Shown in pieces: positions 1 through 10,358 of a DNA stretch of 64,000 nucleotides. The notes beneath the pieces were generated by a model. It saw only the letters and a list, made by a program, of their open reading frames with translations, did not search any database and had not been told where the DNA came from. The stretch comes from an uncultured Paraprevotella sp. (lineage in GTDB: Bacteria > Bacteroidota > Bacteroidia > Bacteroidales > Bacteroidaceae): contig CAMWUI010000003.1 of the NCBI GenBank assembly GCA_947177395.1, forward strand, positions 1 through 64,000. Reading direction: 5' to 3'. A program made the position numbers and the translations under genes. Within the stretch, counting starts at the first letter, position 1; each line of letters opens with the position of its first letter.

Positions 1-443
1 ATATTTTAATTGTCATGGATATTCAATATAACAATTATCTTCTCCGAACAGGATGCCGTATGATTCTCTCCAAATGCCCACTGATTTTCCACTGAGCCCA
101 TCGGGCGCATTTCATACGTACAATGGCTACTGAACAAAGTGTCCATATAAAAGCGAACGGAAGAAAACGAACTGTCCAGCTGCTTTTTAACTTGTTCCGG
201 ACAAGCATAAAAGTCCGCCTGTGTTCCTGCCAGACGGGCAACAACAATAAGCAGTTTACACATTTTCCTTTTCACAAAGACAACAGCCTGCATTTTTCAT
301 GCAATTCCACACAATCTACAACAGGGCATCACAACGCCCAAACACTATGGCAAGAAAACCTTATCCTTAATAACAAAATACTGCAATTATACTATTTTTA
401 ATATTTTATTGCTATTTATTTGCATTTTATATGATATTTATGT

Positions 444-451
444 TACCTTTG
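444..451 (+). promoter_or_regulatory. Bacteroidetes-type -7 box (TACCTTTG) upstream of the first secreted-protein gene
   Basis: TACCTTTG matches TAnnTTTG; TTTG at 419-422 is a plausible -33 element. Confidence 0.5.
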
Positions 452-518
452 CCGAGAATATATTAATATAAATAAATAATAACACCATCCTTTGATTAGG
501 ATATTAAAAAGTTTTGTT

Positions 519-2864
519 ATGAAAAAGTTGTTTATTCTAACTCTTACGACTCTTTTTGCCGCCGGAACGATGCTGGCACAGAGTCCTAAGACATTCGCGA
601 AACTGGGAAGTGCAAAAACTGCCATTCCCTCTGTGGTAACCCACTCCGGAAAGGATCTTTCCACAGTCAAACCGGTAGAGCACAAACTGGAAAGAGATGA
701 AAAGAAACTGGAGCTGAAACAAGAATTGCTGAACCGGCCGGTATCCCCCGTCCGCCCCGCACAGAAAGCATCCAGTGCGGTAAAACCCCGCGCGGTGGAT
801 GCAGCCAACCCTACCATCGACGAACTCGTGGGAGACTACATTCTAAAGTACACAAATGCATTGAAAGGAAACGACAAATCAGGCGCTAAAATCAGTTTTT
901 CCAAGAAATCCGATACGGAAATCACGGTAAGCGGATTGCCGCATAAAGATTACACCATAGACGGAACATACGATGCTGAAAGCGGAACCCTGACTTTCAC
1001 ACCCCAGAATCTGGAACTTTATCAAGCAGACACCTATCTCCAATTCGCAAGTTGGACGACTTCACCAGCAGCTGCTAACCCAGATGCTTTCTCGGCAACC
1101 TGGAACGGGGATGCCTTCGTATTTGACGCATCGACTTTTATCGGCGTAGGCGCCAATGGTGCAGGATGGTTTTGGTTGGGCTACGAAATGACCTGGCAAA
1201 AACCTCTGGAAGGAGACTACTCCGTTGCCATTTCCATGAAACAATCCTGCACAAGCGACAACGTGATTCCTTTCGGAGTACAAATAGGGACATCTGCCGC
1301 TTCCGCCAAATACATGCTCATACAAGGACAATATTCTGGAAGTACTGCAAACTTTGAATATGTGGCAAGCCTGAAGAGTACGATTACATCCGGAAATAAC
1401 TACTATTTCGATCTTTCCAATGACACACCGGGCATCTATTCGTTGTTCGTCGTTTCGGTGGATGCAGACGGAAAATTCGTAGAAGGCGCCGTTAAATGGT
1501 TTTTCGTGCAAGATTATAGCAGAAACGGTTGGATTTCAAAAGGCTATGCACGTTATTCAGATGACATCATCTATGGTTTATATTCTGGTTTAAACACGTA
1601 TGCCGGTAGCCAATGGGGTGTAGAAGTACAAGAGTCCTCCGCCACCCCCGGAACTTACAGACTGGTGAACCTTTATGGAGAAAACTCCATATTCGCGGAC
1701 GAAGAAGACATACACGCCGGTCACGACCACTTCGTCAATATCGATGCAGCCGATCCGACAAAGGTCGTAATTGAAGACAGCCCGCTTGGCATACAATGGA
1801 ACGCCGAGGACGGAGACTGGATCGTTACCACCCAACAGTACGGAAAGTTGACCGACAACACAATCACGTTCCCGACGAAAGGGCTGTTCTTTACTATGGC
1901 ATCATCATGGGAAAGCAGAAGAGGTTGGTCTGGAAACACCAACGGAAAATTCAAAATCGAACTCCCTGGCCAACTCAGCATCTCCGTCACCGACGCAGAA
2001 GGCCAGCCCTTGGAGGATGCCTTAGTAACAATCGACGGAAAGGATGTCGCCACAACAGATGAAAACGGCCAAGCCTCTATCACCATAAACGGTGCCGGAG
2101 CCGAAGAATTCAACGTGACCATAACCAAGGAGGGATACATAGCCTATGAAACGACCGTAGATTTCAAAAAAGATGGAACGGCCACGATAAAGAGCACGCT
2201 GGAGGAGGTCACTGCCGTGGTATCGGAAGACGGCTACGACGCCAGCCTCAGCGGTCTGTATAAGGTGACGTTGGACCGCGCCTTCAACGCCGGCTGGAAC
2301 ACGGTGTGCCTGCCCTTTGCCGTTCTTCCCGAAAGCATCTGCGAAGGCGCCATCGCACAAAGTTTCAGCGGCTGTGACGCCAACGGCCTGAACTTTACGA
2401 AGGTGGACATCATGGAAGCCAACACTCCGTATCTGCTCTACTGCCCCACGGCAACGGAATCCGGCAAAGAGTTCCATGCAGTAACCTTATCCGCCGAAGC
2501 ACCCAAAAGCATCACGCAGGGCGACTTCACTTTCACGGGTACGTATGACGCTGTGACAGACATGGAAAACAAATACGGTGTAGCCACCATCGGCGGCGAG
2601 GACAAGATCACAAAAGGAGCCGCCGGCTCTACACTGAAAGGTACACGTGCCTACTTCACGACCTCCCTGGCTGACGTACAATCTGTAAAACTGAACTTCT
2701 CTGACGGCGAAACGACAGGCATCGTAACGGCCGATACAGCTATTTCGGAAACATTCGATGCATACACGCTCTCCGGCGTACAGGTGCTCCGCAACGCCAG
2801 AACGTTAAAAGGCCTGCAGAAAGGTATCTACATTGTGAACGGCAAAAAACAAGTAATTGAATAA
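519..2864 (+). CDS. Secreted protein with carboxypeptidase-regulatory-like domain and short T9SS-like C-terminal tail
   Basis: Signal peptide MKKLFILTLTTLFAAGTMLAQ; 'ISVTDAEGQPLEDALVTIDGKDVATTDENGQ' repeat domain; C-terminus GIYIVNGKKQVIE. Start moved from 492 to the internal Met at the signal peptide. Confidence 0.8.
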   Translation: MKKLFILTLTTLFAAGTMLAQSPKTFAKLGSAKTAIPSVVTHSGKDLSTVKPVEHKLERDEKKLELKQELLNRPVSPVRPAQKASSAVKPRAVDAANPTIDELVGDYILKYTNALKGNDKSGAKISFSKKSDTEITVSGLPHKDYTIDGTYDAESGTLTFTPQNLELYQADTYLQFASWTTSPAAANPDAFSATWNGDAFVFDASTFIGVGANGAGWFWLGYEMTWQKPLEGDYSVAISMKQSCTSDNVIPFGVQIGTSAASAKYMLIQGQYSGSTANFEYVASLKSTITSGNNYYFDLSNDTPGIYSLFVVSVDADGKFVEGAVKWFFVQDYSRNGWISKGYARYSDDIIYGLYSGLNTYAGSQWGVEVQESSATPGTYRLVNLYGENSIFADEEDIHAGHDHFVNIDAADPTKVVIEDSPLGIQWNAEDGDWIVTTQQYGKLTDNTITFPTKGLFFTMASSWESRRGWSGNTNGKFKIELPGQLSISVTDAEGQPLEDALVTIDGKDVATTDENGQASITINGAGAEEFNVTITKEGYIAYETTVDFKKDGTATIKSTLEEVTAVVSEDGYDASLSGLYKVTLDRAFNAGWNTVCLPFAVLPESICEGAIAQSFSGCDANGLNFTKVDIMEANTPYLLYCPTATESGKEFHAVTLSAEAPKSITQGDFTFTGTYDAVTDMENKYGVATIGGEDKITKGAAGSTLKGTRAYFTTSLADVQSVKLNFSDGETTGIVTADTAISETFDAYTLSGVQVLRNARTLKGLQKGIYIVNGKKQVIE

Positions 2865-2881
2865 CTTAAAATAAGACAATC

Positions 2882-3058
2882 ATGAAAAAGATGACATATA
2901 CGGCTCCTGCATGCGAGGTAACTCCGGTAAGAATGGAAGGCATGCTGGCCTCCTCCACCCTGACACCGGGCGGCGACAATATAGGTATCCTACCGGGTGA
3001 CAGCGGTTACGACGGAGAATTCAACTCGAATGAATGGGAGGGAATCTGGTCTGAATAA
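2882..3058 (+). CDS. Small 58-aa protein (MKKMTYTAPACEVTPVRMEGMLASSTLTPGGDNIGILPGDSGYDGEFNSNEWEGIWSE)
   Basis: Complete ATG-to-TAA ORF just downstream of the secreted protein, followed directly by a terminator hairpin; absent from the supplied ORF track because of its length. Confidence 0.65.
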   Translation: MKKMTYTAPACEVTPVRMEGMLASSTLTPGGDNIGILPGDSGYDGEFNSNEWEGIWSE

Positions 3059-3085
3059 ACACCTCTCCTGAAGAACAACAAACCG

Positions 3086-3121
3086 GCGGCCTTGCAGCAA
3101 ATTTTCTGCGAGGCCGCTTTT
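3086..3121 (+). terminator. Rho-independent terminator
   Basis: gcggccttgcag / ctgcgaggccgc stem (one G-U pair) followed by TTTT. Confidence 0.8.
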
Positions 3122-3168
3122 GAAATACCGACGCGCACAATCAATGTTAATGCGTTATATTACATAGT

Positions 3169-4551
3169 TCATTTATACGAGTTTCTTACATAGGATTTCA
3201 AGAAACGAATCCGTTTGCGGATACGAAAAATAAGCAATATCGCCGCAACAGACAACCCGACAATATATCCCACGTAAAATCCCACCGGCCCCATCCCAAA
3301 CACAAACGCGAACAGATAGCCTACGGGAAGATTCAACAGCCAATAAGCCACAAAGGCAATAGGCATGATTACTTTCACATCCTGTATACCGCGAAGCACA
3401 CCTACCGAAACATTCTGCAAACCATCGGACAACTGAAACAGAGCCGCAAAAATAAAAAGCGAAGAGGCGATACCGACAACTTCCGCATTGGACGTAAACA
3501 GCGTCGGAAGGAAATCGCACAACGAAACAAACACCACGGCTGCAAAGGCATTCCACGCCAGCACCAGATGATAGGATGCCTTCACCGCCAAAGACAGTTC
3601 ATCAATGTCACGCCGTCCGTAACAATGGGATGTACGTATGGTCGTGGCGGCACCGATGGAAAGCACGATCATGAAGGCACTGTTGCTCATCGTACCCGTT
3701 ATCTGATTCGCACTCATGGCTTCCTTGCCCAACCACCCCATCATAATGCTCGTGCCGATAAATGCAGATGATTCCAGAAACATCTGCGCTGAAATAGGCA
3801 ACCCCATGGACAACAGGCGACGGACTGCGCCAAACGAGAAACAGCGCATGGAAAAGTCTTTCAGATAAGAACGGTAATCGGCCCGCCACACAAAATAGGC
3901 CGCAATCAGCACCGCCGCTATGATGCGCGACAACAAGGTTCCAAGTCCGGCTCCCGCCACTCCCATCTCGGCGAATCCCATACGGCCGTAAATAAAAACA
4001 TAATTGAACACGCAATTAGCCAGATTCGCGACGATGGTCACCGCCAGTTCCACCTTCGTATTTCCCACACCCTCGAGAAACTGTTTAAACGCGAAGAACA
4101 GCATAACGAAGGGCATGCTCACAATCAGCATACGATAATAAGGAATGGCCATCTCCACAACTTCTTCCGGCTGCCCCATCCTGTACATCAACGGAATGGA
4201 AACATACTGCACGACAGAAATCAGCACACCGAGCAACACATAAAACAACATAGCGTTCTGCAACAGGACGGACGAACGTTTGCGGTCGGCCTGCACGTAC
4301 AGTTCGCCAATGAGCGGCGTAAGCCCCAAAGCCATGCCTATGGCCGCAAAAAAAAGAATCAGTGCGACAGACCCACCGAACGAAACAGCCGCCAGCGGCT
4401 CGGAAGCACTGCCCCCATAGCGACCCACCATAAGATTGTCAACCACTTGTGTGAATATCTGTCCCAGCTGGGTCAACACGACCGGAAACGCCAGTTTCAG
4501 ATTCTGCTTGTACTGTTCTTTGTATTTACCGAAAAATGTATTCATAAACAA
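3169..4551 (-). CDS. MATE family efflux transporter
   Basis: About 460 aa polytopic protein; 'QLGQIFTQVVDNLMVGRYG' and 'GLGTLLSRIIAA' MATE/NorM-like motifs. Confidence 0.88.
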   Translation of the reverse strand: MFMNTFFGKYKEQYKQNLKLAFPVVLTQLGQIFTQVVDNLMVGRYGGSASEPLAAVSFGGSVALILFFAAIGMALGLTPLIGELYVQADRKRSSVLLQNAMLFYVLLGVLISVVQYVSIPLMYRMGQPEEVVEMAIPYYRMLIVSMPFVMLFFAFKQFLEGVGNTKVELAVTIVANLANCVFNYVFIYGRMGFAEMGVAGAGLGTLLSRIIAAVLIAAYFVWRADYRSYLKDFSMRCFSFGAVRRLLSMGLPISAQMFLESSAFIGTSIMMGWLGKEAMSANQITGTMSNSAFMIVLSIGAATTIRTSHCYGRRDIDELSLAVKASYHLVLAWNAFAAVVFVSLCDFLPTLFTSNAEVVGIASSLFIFAALFQLSDGLQNVSVGVLRGIQDVKVIMPIAFVAYWLLNLPVGYLFAFVFGMGPVGFYVGYIVGLSVAAILLIFRIRKRIRFLKSYVRNSYK

Positions 4552-4628
4552 ACCGTCCCCTCAGACAAAAAGATACCCGGACAACAAATGACCGGGCATC
4601 TTTCCCTTTAAAAACAAGCCTGCGCCTG

Positions 4629-6014
4629 TTACTTCTTTTCTTCTTCAATCTCTTCAGCTACAGCCGGTTCTCCCGCCTTTTTCTTTGCCAGATATTCCGG
4701 CAGATTCAATCCGGCCATATCAAACAGCTCGTTCAAAGGAGGAACGGATTTCATCAGTCCGGACACGAAATTAGCCGTCGAGCCCTTTCCGTTGGTTCCT
4801 TCCGCACCACTGTCCCAGACAGTCACGTGGTCGATATTGATACCCTTGACAGCTTCCACCTGGGTCTTGACCAGTTCCGGAAGTTTCTCAAGCAACAGAA
4901 GCATATAAGCCTTATTCGCATCGCCCCCGGCAGCCTGCACCATCTTGTCGTAACCGGCAGCCTGCTTGGTAAGCACCTCGAACAAACCTTTTGCCTCAGC
5001 CTCCATCTTGGCATAAATGGCATCCGCTTCACCTTTTGCGTTTACACGCAGCTTCTCCGCTTCAGCTTCCGCCTCGATGATACGACGCTGTTTCTCTATT
5101 TCCTGAGGCACAATTACATTGGCATACTCGGTGGAACGTTCACGCTCGGCACGCGCCAGCTCGGCCTCCCGTTCTGCGGCATAAGCGTCGGCCATGGCCT
5201 TCGCCTGCTGCACCTTTTCGGCAGATACGGCCACGCGCTGTGCCTCGGCTTCTTTTTCACGACGGAAGGCTTCGGAATTGGCAATCGCCACCTTGGCCTC
5301 GTTCTCGCCCTTCACAGCTATGGCATTGGCCTCGGAAGTACGGATACGCGTTTCCTTCATCGCTTCCGCCTTACCGATTTCTCCATTCTTCTCCTGTTCC
5401 GCCACACTCACCTTGGCTTCATTGATAGCCTTGGCAGCAGCTTCCTTACCCAAAGCCTCGATATAACCGCTCTCGTCCGTGATATCCGTCACGTTTACGT
5501 TAATCAGACGCAAACCGACTTTCTTCAATTCCACTTCCACATTCTTTGAGATGTTATCCAGGAACTTATCACGGTCGCTGTTGATTTCCTCGATGCTCAT
5601 GGTGGCAATCACCAGACGCAACTGGCCGAACAATATATCACGGGCCAGATCCTGAATCTGTCCGGCCGTCTGTCCCAGCAAACGTTCCGCCGCTGCCGTC
5701 ATACTTTCAGGGTCAGTAGAGATAGCTACCGTAAAACGACAGGGAACATCCACACGGATATTCTGCTTGCTCAGCGCATTGGTCAGATTCGCATCGATAC
5801 TGATAGGTGTCAGGCTCAGGTATGCGTAATCCTGTATCACAGGCCAGACAAACTTACCGCCACCATGCACACACTTGGCCGAACCTTTGTTCATCGTACT
5901 ACCGTAAATCACCAGAATCTTGTCCGAAGGACAACGACGATAACGGTTGGCCACCATCAGCAACACCGCGATGACAATCACCATTCCTATTACCGGAATC
6001 GTTAACATTTCCAT
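4629..6014 (-). CDS. Flotillin / SPFH-domain protein
   Basis: N-terminal TM, SPFH domain, long Ala/Glu-rich coiled coil (EAEAEKLRVNAKGEADAIYAKMEAEAKG). Confidence 0.9.
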   Translation of the reverse strand: MEMLTIPVIGMVIVIAVLLMVANRYRRCPSDKILVIYGSTMNKGSAKCVHGGGKFVWPVIQDYAYLSLTPISIDANLTNALSKQNIRVDVPCRFTVAISTDPESMTAAAERLLGQTAGQIQDLARDILFGQLRLVIATMSIEEINSDRDKFLDNISKNVEVELKKVGLRLINVNVTDITDESGYIEALGKEAAAKAINEAKVSVAEQEKNGEIGKAEAMKETRIRTSEANAIAVKGENEAKVAIANSEAFRREKEAEAQRVAVSAEKVQQAKAMADAYAAEREAELARAERERSTEYANVIVPQEIEKQRRIIEAEAEAEKLRVNAKGEADAIYAKMEAEAKGLFEVLTKQAAGYDKMVQAAGGDANKAYMLLLLEKLPELVKTQVEAVKGINIDHVTVWDSGAEGTNGKGSTANFVSGLMKSVPPLNELFDMAGLNLPEYLAKKKAGEPAVAEEIEEEKK

Positions 6015-6070
6015 ACTACATTAATTTAAAGGGGGTTATTAAAAAATCATTATACATACAATTCACACCG

Positions 6071-6652
6071 TCAGACCGACTCTACCAACAAGGTGTCGCT
6101 ATTGACAATTCCTCTCACACGGACTTTCTGGCCCGTGCTCAGACGCGCTCCTTCTGTCAGCGCATTAAACTCCAGAACGGAACCGTTCAGACTAAGTTGC
6201 ACCTTACCCATACCTGTTTTACCCTCCGGCACAGGCACATATACATCCACAATCTTTCCGATGCTGTCTGCAAGGTCGTAATTGCCTTCATGTTCCAGTT
6301 TCAGCATTTGTTTCAGCGTGAAAAAGAAAATCAACATGAATACCACTCCGACAAGTACAGCGACCAGCCCGAGCAACACATGATCCGGGATATGTTCCCA
6401 AAAACTGACACCGGCCCAACCCAGCCCCAGAAAGAATGTGATAAGGCTCTTTATGGACACCAACGAAAAACCGCTGTCTACGTCTGGAGCGTCCACATCT
6501 ATATCCACATCCGAAAAATCCATTCCCGTAATCATCAGCACCATCTGAATAAGGAACAGCGCGGAACTTATCAATGCGCACACCCAATAGAACTGGAGCA
6601 ATGTTTCCATGGAACCGAACCATGTGGTAAAATTTTCAATCATACTATTCAC
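6071..6652 (-). CDS. NfeD-like membrane protein with C-terminal OB-fold-like domain
   Basis: TM helices, then 'GKIVDVYVPVPEGKTGMGKVQLSLNGSVLEFNALTEGARLSTGQKVRVRGIVNSDTLLVE'; upstream of flotillin on the same strand. Confidence 0.75.
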   Translation of the reverse strand: MNSMIENFTTWFGSMETLLQFYWVCALISSALFLIQMVLMITGMDFSDVDIDVDAPDVDSGFSLVSIKSLITFFLGLGWAGVSFWEHIPDHVLLGLVAVLVGVVFMLIFFFTLKQMLKLEHEGNYDLADSIGKIVDVYVPVPEGKTGMGKVQLSLNGSVLEFNALTEGARLSTGQKVRVRGIVNSDTLLVESV

Positions 6653-6824
6653 CTTTTAAGTTTCTACAAAAATAATAAAAACATTCAATATTCTATTACG
6701 GAATATGATTTTTTAATAAAATCCCGTCCAATCAGACAGCCTCTTATGAAAAAGTATGCTTTCATACAAGAGATAACGCTTCTTTTTCGTATTTTTGGCA
6801 TTCGTAACCATCCATCGAACTACC

Positions 6825-7352
6825 ATGACCCGCGAACACCCGTTCGAATCCTTTCACTTCTGCCCCCGTTGCGGCTCCGGGCATTTTGTCATTCATGACG
6901 AAAAATCCAAACGCTGCGAGACATGCGGTTTCGTCTATTATTTCAATCCCAGCGCAGCTACAGTGGCGCTCATCACCAATCGGCGGGACGAACTGTTGGT
7001 GTGCAGACGTGCAAAAGAGCCGGCCAAGGGAACACTGGATTTACCCGGCGGGTTCTGCGATTGTTTTGAAACCGGCGAAGAAGGAGTCGCCCGCGAAGTA
7101 AAAGAAGAAACCGGACTTACGGTGACAGACGCATCATTCCTGTTCTCACTGCCGAACACATACCGCTATTCGGATTTCCTTGTCCACACGGTCGACATGT
7201 TTTTCCGCTGTCACGTCGCGGACGAACTCCGGATACAGGCGATGGACGACGCGGACGAAGTTTTCTGGATGCCGAAAGAAAACATCGTGCCGTCTCTGTT
7301 CGGCCTGGATTCCATACGCACCGGCATTGAAAAATGGCTGCTCGGGAAATGA
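6825..7352 (+). CDS. NUDIX hydrolase with N-terminal zinc ribbon
   Basis: CPRCGSG...CETCGF zinc ribbon; Nudix box GGFCDCFETGEEGVAREVKEETGL. Confidence 0.88.
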   Translation: MTREHPFESFHFCPRCGSGHFVIHDEKSKRCETCGFVYYFNPSAATVALITNRRDELLVCRRAKEPAKGTLDLPGGFCDCFETGEEGVAREVKEETGLTVTDASFLFSLPNTYRYSDFLVHTVDMFFRCHVADELRIQAMDDADEVFWMPKENIVPSLFGLDSIRTGIEKWLLGK

Positions 7353-7435
7353 CCGTCACACGAAGACAGGAAGCCTCTACCCAAGACACATTCAAAAAAA
7401 CTCCCATATAATAAGGTGTACAACGTTTTTTTTCC

Positions 7436-7443
7436 TACTTTTG
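7436..7443 (+). promoter_or_regulatory. -7 box TACTTTTG upstream of topA
   Basis: Matches TAnnTTTG about 30 nt upstream of the ATG. Confidence 0.45.
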
Positions 7444-7474
7444 CGCCCGAATATACATAAAGCTATTAAAAACG

Positions 7475-9829
7475 ATGCAAAGGAACCTTGTTATTGTAGA
7501 GTCCCCCGCCAAAGCCAAGACCATAGAAAAGTTTCTGGGGGACGATTACAAAGTATTGTCAAGCTACGGACACATCCGCGATTTGAAGAAAAGAGCATTC
7601 AGTATCGACACCGACACATTTAATCCCCAATATGAAATCCCGGCAGAAAAGAGCAAACTGGTAAACGAACTGAAGACCCAGGCCGACAAAGCCGCCACCG
7701 TATGGCTGGCGTCCGATGAGGACCGGGAGGGAGAAGCCATATCCTGGCACTTGTACGAAGTATTGGGCCTGAACCCGGAGAAGACAAAACGCATCGTATT
7801 TCACGAAATAACAAAACCGGCCATACTGTCGGCCATAGAGCATCCGAGAGAAATCGATCTGAACCTGGTCAACGCCCAACAGGCCAGACGTGTACTGGAC
7901 CGTATCGTCGGTTTCAAACTCTCCCCCGTATTGTGGAAGAAGGTCAAACCGGCTTTGTCCGCCGGACGTGTCCAGAGTGTCGCCGTACGGCTCATTGTGG
8001 AGCGGGAACGTGAGATACAGCAGTTCAAAAGCGAGGAAAACTACCGTGTCACCGGTGTTTTCTCTGTCGGACAGACATCCGGAGGCACATCCGAGCTGAA
8101 AGCCGAACTAAACCAGAGATTCAAGACCAAAGAAGAAGCGGAAGCTTTTCTGGAAACCTGCAAGACTGCCGGCTATCACATAGAAGAAATTGCCACCCGT
8201 CCCCAGAAACGGACTCCGGCCGCTCCGTTCACGACGTCTACCCTACAACAGGAAGCCGCCCACAAACTGGGCCTCACGGTCGCACAGACCATGAGAATCG
8301 CTCAGAAACTTTACGAATCCGGACGCATCACTTACATGCGTACCGACTCTGTGAACCTATCCTCCCTCTGCATCAACGCCAGCACAAAGGTCATTACGGA
8401 GACGATGGGAGAGAAATATGTGAAAAGCCGCCAGTATCATACGAAAACCAAAGGCGCGCAAGAGGCTCACGAGGCCATACGTCCCACCTACATGGACAAA
8501 AGCGAAATCGACGGCACCCCTCAGGAACGTAAGTTATACGACCTGATATGGAAACGCACCATCGCTTCGCAGATGGCGGATGCCGAATTGGAAAAGACAA
8601 CGGCCACCATCAGCATCGACGGCCAGAATGCCCAGTTTATCGCAAGCGGCGAAGTCATCAAGTTCGACGGCTTCCTGAAAGTCTACCGGGAAACCTACGA
8701 AGAAGAAAACGACGCGACGGAGGACGAGAGCCGGCTGCTTCCGCCGCTGTTCAAAGGACAGCCACTGGAGCGCAAGGAGATACAGGCCCAGCAACGGTTC
8801 ACGCAACGGCCAGCCCGCTACAACGAAGCCAGCCTGGTACGCAAATTGGAAGAACTCGGTATCGGCCGGCCTTCCACCTACGCCCCCACCATCAGCACCA
8901 TCCAGCAACGCGGATATGTGACCAAAGGAGATAAATTGGGAGACGAACGGGAACAGACCATATTGATACTGAAAGAGAACCAGATTACAGAACAGGTCAA
9001 GACCTGTCGCATCGGAGCCGAACGGGGCAAGCTGTTACCCGCGGATATCGGTATTGTCGTCACCGATTTCCTGCTGCAATACTTCCCGGAAATCATGGAC
9101 TATAACTTCACAGCCGAAGTGGAAAAGAAATTCGACGATGTAGCGGAAGGCAAAGCCGAATGGACACACGTGATGAAAGATTTTTATACGGGATTCGACC
9201 CCTTGGTGGAAAACACGTTAAACGCAAAGGCCGATCACAAGATCGGAGAGCGCAACCTGGGAGTGGAACCATCGACCGGAAAGCCTGTAATTGTCAAGTT
9301 CGGGAAGTTCGGTCCTGTCGTACAGATCGGTTCCACCGACAGCGAAGAGAAACCCCGTTTTGCCCAGATAGGGAAAGAACAAAGCATCGAAACCATCACG
9401 TTGCAGGAAGCCCTCGACTTATTCAAACTGCCCCGCACACTGGGCGAATACGAAGATGCGACCGTCACTGTCGGTAGCGGACGGTTCGGCCCCTACGTCC
9501 AGCACAACAAGAAATACGTTTCCATACCTTCGGACAAGGATCCGATTACCCTCACGCTGGACGAAGCTATCGGACTGATACAGGAAAAACGGCAGGCAGA
9601 AGTGCAACGCCATCTGAAAACGTTTGAAGAAGAGCCTGAGCTGGAAGTCCTGAACGGACGGTTCGGTCCTTATCTGGCCTATAAGGGAACCAACTACCGG
9701 TTACCGAAAACACTGGCCGAGAGAGCCAAAGACCTGTTGCTGGAAGAGTGCATGGCCGTCATCAAAGACCAGAGCGGGAAAACAGCGAAAACGCCTCGCA
9801 GCCGCAAAACTCCAGCCAAGAAGAAATGA
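7475..9829 (+). CDS. topA: Type IA DNA topoisomerase I
   Basis: N-terminal NLVIVESPAKAKTIEKFLG Toprim; active-site region 'ESGRITYMRTDSVNLS'. Confidence 0.97.
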   Translation: MQRNLVIVESPAKAKTIEKFLGDDYKVLSSYGHIRDLKKRAFSIDTDTFNPQYEIPAEKSKLVNELKTQADKAATVWLASDEDREGEAISWHLYEVLGLNPEKTKRIVFHEITKPAILSAIEHPREIDLNLVNAQQARRVLDRIVGFKLSPVLWKKVKPALSAGRVQSVAVRLIVEREREIQQFKSEENYRVTGVFSVGQTSGGTSELKAELNQRFKTKEEAEAFLETCKTAGYHIEEIATRPQKRTPAAPFTTSTLQQEAAHKLGLTVAQTMRIAQKLYESGRITYMRTDSVNLSSLCINASTKVITETMGEKYVKSRQYHTKTKGAQEAHEAIRPTYMDKSEIDGTPQERKLYDLIWKRTIASQMADAELEKTTATISIDGQNAQFIASGEVIKFDGFLKVYRETYEEENDATEDESRLLPPLFKGQPLERKEIQAQQRFTQRPARYNEASLVRKLEELGIGRPSTYAPTISTIQQRGYVTKGDKLGDEREQTILILKENQITEQVKTCRIGAERGKLLPADIGIVVTDFLLQYFPEIMDYNFTAEVEKKFDDVAEGKAEWTHVMKDFYTGFDPLVENTLNAKADHKIGERNLGVEPSTGKPVIVKFGKFGPVVQIGSTDSEEKPRFAQIGKEQSIETITLQEALDLFKLPRTLGEYEDATVTVGSGRFGPYVQHNKKYVSIPSDKDPITLTLDEAIGLIQEKRQAEVQRHLKTFEEEPELEVLNGRFGPYLAYKGTNYRLPKTLAERAKDLLLEECMAVIKDQSGKTAKTPRSRKTPAKKK

Positions 9830-10353
9830 TACGTATCGCGCTGACAGGCTACATGGGAGCCGGAAAAACCACCGTCGGCAAAGCCCTGGCCAAAGAACTG
9901 CATGTCCCGTTCTATGACCTGGACTGGTATATCGAAGAACGGTTTCACAAGACCATAGCCCAGATATTCGCCGAGAAAGGTGAGGCCGGTTTCCGCAAGA
10001 CGGAACAGCAGATGTTGCACGAAGTCGCTGAATTCGAGAACATCGTGCTCTCCTGCGGCGGCGGCACTCCCTGCTTCTTCGACAACATGGAGTATCTCAA
10101 CCGCCAGGCGGACACGGTCTATCTGAAAGCATCTCCGGAAGTCCTGTTCCAGCACCTGAAAATGGGCAAGACAGAACGCCCTTTGCTGAAAAACAAGACG
10201 GAAGAAGAAATGATTCTTTTTATCAGAGAATCCCTCGCCGCCAGAGAACCCTTTTACAATCAGGCGCGACACATCGTCGATGTCAATCTGTTGGAAACCC
10301 ACTCCAAAATTAAAGAAACAGTATATCAGCTTCGTAAAACCATAAACATTTAA
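9826..10353 (+). CDS. aroK: Shikimate kinase
   Basis: MIRIALTGYMGAGKTTVGKALAKEL; DLDWYIE, 'LSCGGGTPC'. ATG overlaps the topA stop (ATGA). Confidence 0.93.
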   Translation: MIRIALTGYMGAGKTTVGKALAKELHVPFYDLDWYIEERFHKTIAQIFAEKGEAGFRKTEQQMLHEVAEFENIVLSCGGGTPCFFDNMEYLNRQADTVYLKASPEVLFQHLKMGKTERPLLKNKTEEEMILFIRESLAAREPFYNQARHIVDVNLLETHSKIKETVYQLRKTINI

Positions 10354-10358
10354 CGCGA

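Noticed and set aside
6-293. 95-aa minus-strand ORF at the left edge
   Set aside because: Could be a real small gene, but no domain, clear promoter or complete context was seen; not strong enough to report.
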